From Cryptomeria japonica (taxonomy: Eukaryota; Streptophyta; Pinopsida; Cupressales; Cupressaceae): 64,000 nucleotides of DNA. Below the pieces are notes generated by a model that saw nothing but the letters and a program-made list of their open reading frames with translations, did no database searches and had not been told where the DNA came from. Shown here one piece after another: positions 60,301 through 64,000 of the stretch. Position 1 is the stretch's first letter. Each line of letters opens with the position of its first letter. The stretch lies in contig NC_081414.1 in the NCBI RefSeq assembly GCF_030272615.1, forward strand, positions 809,447,069-809,511,068. Direction: 5' to 3'. The translations under genes and the position numbers were made by a program.

Positions 60301-62629
60301 ATGGACACTAGAGTTTGACTAGGTGCTAGTAACCTTTTGTAAACATTCATGTCCTATGATTGCATGATCTTATAACTTTTAGGAATTACTTATCATTATT
60401 CATACTTCCCCATGGGTCTTGTAAAATCTAAATATGTAGGAAATGAAATCAGGTTGTATGGTTAAGAGGCCACCTGTAAAAGGCCCTACATACCCAATTT
60501 CACATTCATATATGACAATAATTTGGTGTGGAAACACTAGAGTATAGACTTGATAATGGTGCAAGTGGAAGTCTCAAATGCTTATTAGCGTGGTAGTGGC
60601 GTGCATAGTGCAGTGGAAGGAAGGCGTGTGACAAAAAGTCAAGTTGTGCTAATGTGAAGTTTTTGGTAATGAGTGAGGTCTTGTAGAAAAATAGTATTGG
60701 ATGAGTAGATAAAAGGATTGTAGAAGTATGCTAGTGAGAGCTAACATATTTGAAGTGCAAGAATACCTAAACAAAATTTATAGTAGAGTGTATGAGAAAC
60801 TAAATGTAATTTTATAAGAGTACTTTGGACGAGTTAGTCATTAAGAAAATTTAGTTAAATGTGTTGGGATTTCTAATTGACTGTTTGATAGCAAATGAAT
60901 CTTTCTTTATGGATCTTAATCTTGTTTACTAAAGACAAACACTAAAATGATGTATAATAGAATGAAAAATGTGAAATATATAATAGAAAGGCTTAAAATA
61001 TTTTTGTTTTTCAGATTCTTCTGCTAGTGGGTACAAAGCTGCAAGTTATAATAACAAAAATGGCGTTAGATATCCAAGATAGAAATCCTGTTGTGCAAGG
61101 AGCTCCAGTGGTGAAGCCCAATGATCAACTCTTTTGGTTTGGTCGACCCCAGATGATTCTCTATCTCATTCATTTTACCTTATTTCAGGTTAGAGATTCT
61201 TCTATGAAAACATTCTTTTGTTTTATCTTTCCATGCATCACAAATTATAATCATACAATATTTATTTTGCAGAGCGCTTTCCAAATGGCTTTTTTCCTTT
61301 GGGCATGGGTAAGGAAGAAACATCTCCATCCAAGCATATTCATACCTATTTTAGTTAGTCTTGGCTTCATAGAATTTTCTCTGCCTTAACGAACTATGTA
61401 CATTCATATGTTATGACTGGTGCAGTATGAATATGGTCTGAAATCCTGCTTCCATAAAAGGGTGCAAGATATTGTGGTTAGAATAAGCTTGGGGTAAGTT
61501 CATTTGACAATTTAAATTGCTTTTAAAATGCATATTCCTGGTGGAAAAATGTTAAAAATATAAATTGAAGCATCAAATTTTAAGATTCCATTAAGACCCA
61601 TTATCACCATGAATGATGAAAACACATGTAATATTAAAAAAAAATTCTGAGTGTTTAGAAAATGTTTGTTTAATGTTATCAAATTTCTATAATCTATGTG
61701 ATCACTTTTTTAACATCAAAGTTTGGGATCACACTGTGTGATCTATCGTCCAGATTAAAGAAAGTTACAGGAGATATTGTTGAACATCTCGTGTAACTCT
61801 CTTTCATTCTGATGAACATCTCTTGCAACTCTCTTTTATCCTAATGATGGATCACAGAGTGATCCAAAACATTGATGTTTTTTATATTTCTTGTAGCTTT
61901 CTTTCATCTTAATAATAGATCATAAAATATGATTTGAAACATTGATGTTAAAAAACTGATACACAATCAAATCTAAAAATTAAAACAAAATGTATATTTC
62001 TAATATTATACTTACTCCTTGAGCCACAATATTGTTGACTCAAAATCCATTGTTAATGATTAGGGTTGCTGTTCAAATACTGTGTAGCTATGTAACTCTC
62101 CCTCTCTATGCTCTTGTTACACAGGTATGTATAAAGATATATATACATTTGATTTATGCTCTCTTCAATATCACTGTAAAATGAAATATGAGATTTGTGA
62201 TTTCAGTTAGGGACAAACATGAAAACAACCATATTTGATGAAAGAATAGCTACAGCTTTGAAGAAGTGGCACCAGAGAGCTAAGAAGAACCTTAGACAAA
62301 ATAGGCATGGAGATCTATCAAGCAGGGGAACCACTCCAACTGAAGGATCTTCTCCACTTAATCTTCTTAACAAGTACATAAGTGCAGGAGACTTAGAAAT
62401 TTCCCAAAGTTTAGAACAATCTGAATATGATGTTGATCAGGATGCACCCTCTCCTTCTTACCATTCTCACCACAATCCTGACAGTTCAAAGGAAGAAATA
62501 CATGGGGACACACAAGATTTTGAAATAAATGGGCCTGACTTCAGCTTTTCTCATTTACAAAAGGAAAATATAAAAGGTATTATCCCTACTTCTTACATGG
62601 AGACTCATCCAAGCAAGGAGGACAGTTAG
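57352..62629 (+). CDS. MLO family protein, 15 exons, 577 residues
   Basis: Exons: 57352-57480, 57715-57772, 57854-58116, 58198-58314, 58523-58583, 58713-58801, 58897-58971, 59058-59146, 59252-59301, 59388-59428, 61015-61188, 61273-61308, 61426-61493, 62064-62124, 62207-62629. All introns are GT-AG and the 1734 bases keep one frame to a TAG. The protein is a seven-span MLO: the N-terminus is [16 protein letters not shown]; the second span is [15 protein letters not shown] (64-78); conserved DYLTLRHGF and APHSKFDF follow; spans continue to [17 protein letters not shown] and [15 protein letters not shown]. Loop cysteines at 85, 97, 147 and 402 fit the family pattern. A calmodulin-binding helix lies at about 449-467 around Trp458 ([11 protein letters not shown]). 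Near the C-terminus is DFSF (548-551), a motif known from MLO clades IV/V linked to powdery mildew susceptibility. Members sit in the plasma membrane, bind calmodulin, and some are reported calcium channels. Intron 10 (1586 bp) carries a repeat. Confidence 0.96.
59448..60235 (+). repeat. Dispersed AT-rich repeat inside MLO intron 10
   Basis: The first 200 bp match 63700-63850 downstream of the gene (TTAGATAAATAA, GATAATTAATTTGATAG, CAATCAATTATAA-type blocks), and the rest matches 56560-57120 upstream. Intron 10 is much longer than the other introns, probably because of this insertion. Both flanking splice sites are intact. Confidence 0.6.
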
Positions 62630-62826
62630 CAGGAAAATACACAAAAACAACAATATTCCACAAAGTAGAAAACAATCTGTGAAGATGATTATTTGTGGTC
62701 ATAGCAATTTGTAAGATTTTCTTGGCTCCTGTAGATAGGCATAAAGAGATGCCATTTTATGTAATCTTTTTATCCAATCAAAATATAAAGTAAAAAAGAG
62801 TTGATCAATAATATTAGAGTTTTTTT

Positions 62827-63024
62827 TCAATCATCTCTATCTTTCTCTGAACAGTGAGTACATAAATCTTTTCTTTTTTAACATTTTTACATGAAAATTC
62901 AACTCTGTTAGTTTTATTTTTCAATCATCTCTATCTTGCTATTAGTTGTTGCTGTGAATAGTGAATAGATGAATAGCTTTTTTTTAACATTTTTATATGG
63001 AAATTCAATTTTGTTAGTTTTATT
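62827..63024 (+). repeat. Tandem duplication of about 100 bp
   Basis: 62827-62920 and 62921-63024 both begin TCAATCATCTCTATCTT and end GTTAGTTTTATT. Confidence 0.85.
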
Positions 63025-63699
63025 CCACATATTTTAAGACTAAGTAGGATTGCCTGGCAAAATAGACATCTGATCCATAGGGTTGGAATATTGCAGAAAT
63101 GGAACATTTGCCTTTCAATTTATCTCATATGTTAGAGCAATTAGTTGTAAAGGATAGGAATGGGTAATTTATTAATATTTGCAGGGCTATTGACCATTCT
63201 ACTTTGAAATTATCATTTGTGTTTAATAAATTTTTACCCTTTTTGTTTAAAAAAACAATCCGTTCTTTGAACTCTATTAATAACTATATTAGTAATTCTT
63301 ATAAATGTATCCTTTAAACTCATAGTAACAATTGAATCAAACTCTTAAATCAATCCAATCTAAATATTTCTAATAGATCAAACAGGCCAAATTGTGGTGT
63401 TAACTGTGGTAGAAGTTAGCCTCGCACATCCCATCTCATTATTATTTTTTTGTCTGGTGAAATGGAATATGGGTCTACAAATGGCTTATAGCAATATGGG
63501 ACTACTCCATGCTCCTTGCTACAAATAAGACATACATACCTTGCCCCTACCTATTAGAATAAGAGAGAAACCTATAACTATATTGAAAAAAAAAAAAAAA
63601 AAATTAAAGTTTTCCACTTGTCTTCCATTCCACTCCCAAATTCATAGTATTGAATGCATTTGTTCTCTGAACAATGATGTTCTTGCTACGAGACTTTTC

Positions 63700-63850
63700 T
63701 TCACTTAGATAAATAAGTAAATAAATGTTATTTAACTAATTAGTGGACCAAAAACAGATAATTAATTAGTTAACCAAAAATAGATAATTAATTTGATAGT
63801 TAAAAAATTATTCAATCAATTATAAAGGAAATAAGCATATTATTAATTGT
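63700..63850 (+). repeat. Dispersed repeat, copy downstream of MLO
   Basis: It matches the start of the intron 10 repeat (59448-59650), and contains a GATAATTAATT segment in near-tandem copies. Confidence 0.55.
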
Positions 63851-64000
63851 TTTACCATTGATTTTATGTAAATTAATTTATTTTTTCAATAAAAATATTA
63901 TAGAAAAAAAAACAAATTATTAGATGAAATAATTTTAAAAAATCTATACAACAAAAATACTTTCTCATTAAAAAACCAAAATAATACATTTATGAATCTG

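Larger units (their letters stand above)
62630..64000. other. MLO 3' untranslated region and AT-rich downstream flank
   Basis: The 3' untranslated region probably ends within the first 200 bp (TTTTATGTAATCTTTTTATCC and AATATAAA near 62750-62790). No further gene is seen. An A-run occurs at 63585-63602. Confidence 0.55.

Overview
The window looks like plant nuclear DNA: AT-rich, intron-bearing, gene-poor, and filled with LTR retrotransposons nested in one another. It holds one intact host gene, a 15-exon MLO family gene at the right end (57352-62629). The repeat load and long intergenic spacing suggest a seed plant with a large genome. A gymnosperm is my best guess, but that is inference, because no species-specific marker is visible.

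Layout. (1) 759-18939 is an 18.2 kb Ty3/gypsy element of the Tat type on the minus strand, with LTRs about 98% alike by eye. It has gag, protease, reverse transcriptase, two RNase H domains and integrase, all broken by stops. It also carries an antisense (plus-strand) plant mobile domain (PMD) gene with its own TATA box and intron. Arrays of a degenerate TTAGCGCAT motif sit downstream of the start of both opposing transcription units. (2) 18945-21861 is gene-free and microsatellite-rich. (3) 21867-30365 is an old Ty1/copia element on the minus strand with perfect ATACA target duplications; its right LTR carries a solo LTR (28855-29920) of a second copia family. (4) 30758-31845 is a charged, unrecognised ORF. 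(5) 33250-44955 is a LINE ORF1-like sequence split by a hybrid insertion: the 5' LTR of one copia family (33991), a spliced-gene-like segment, and then the gag-pol and 3' LTR of another family (39043-44350). A 450 bp host segment is duplicated exactly between the two outer LTR edges. (6) 46738-54344 is a complete LTR element (TTACA target duplications) with a zinc-knuckle gag remnant but no pol. In place of pol it has a roughly 1,090-codon unrecognised ORF with a long Lys/Glu coiled coil. (7) 54350-57271 is AT-rich spacer, followed by the MLO gene and its 3' flank.

How it works together. All retroelement reading frames are interrupted, so none is autonomous as read. Many stops are TAG where a single C-to-T change from CAG would explain them, as expected of methylated, silenced repeats. 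LTR divergence by eye suggests the order of insertion: the copia element at 21.9-30.4 kb is oldest, the element at 46.7-54.3 kb intermediate, and the Tat element youngest. The MLO gene has intact splice sites and frame throughout, and is the only locus here that I would expect to make a normal protein.
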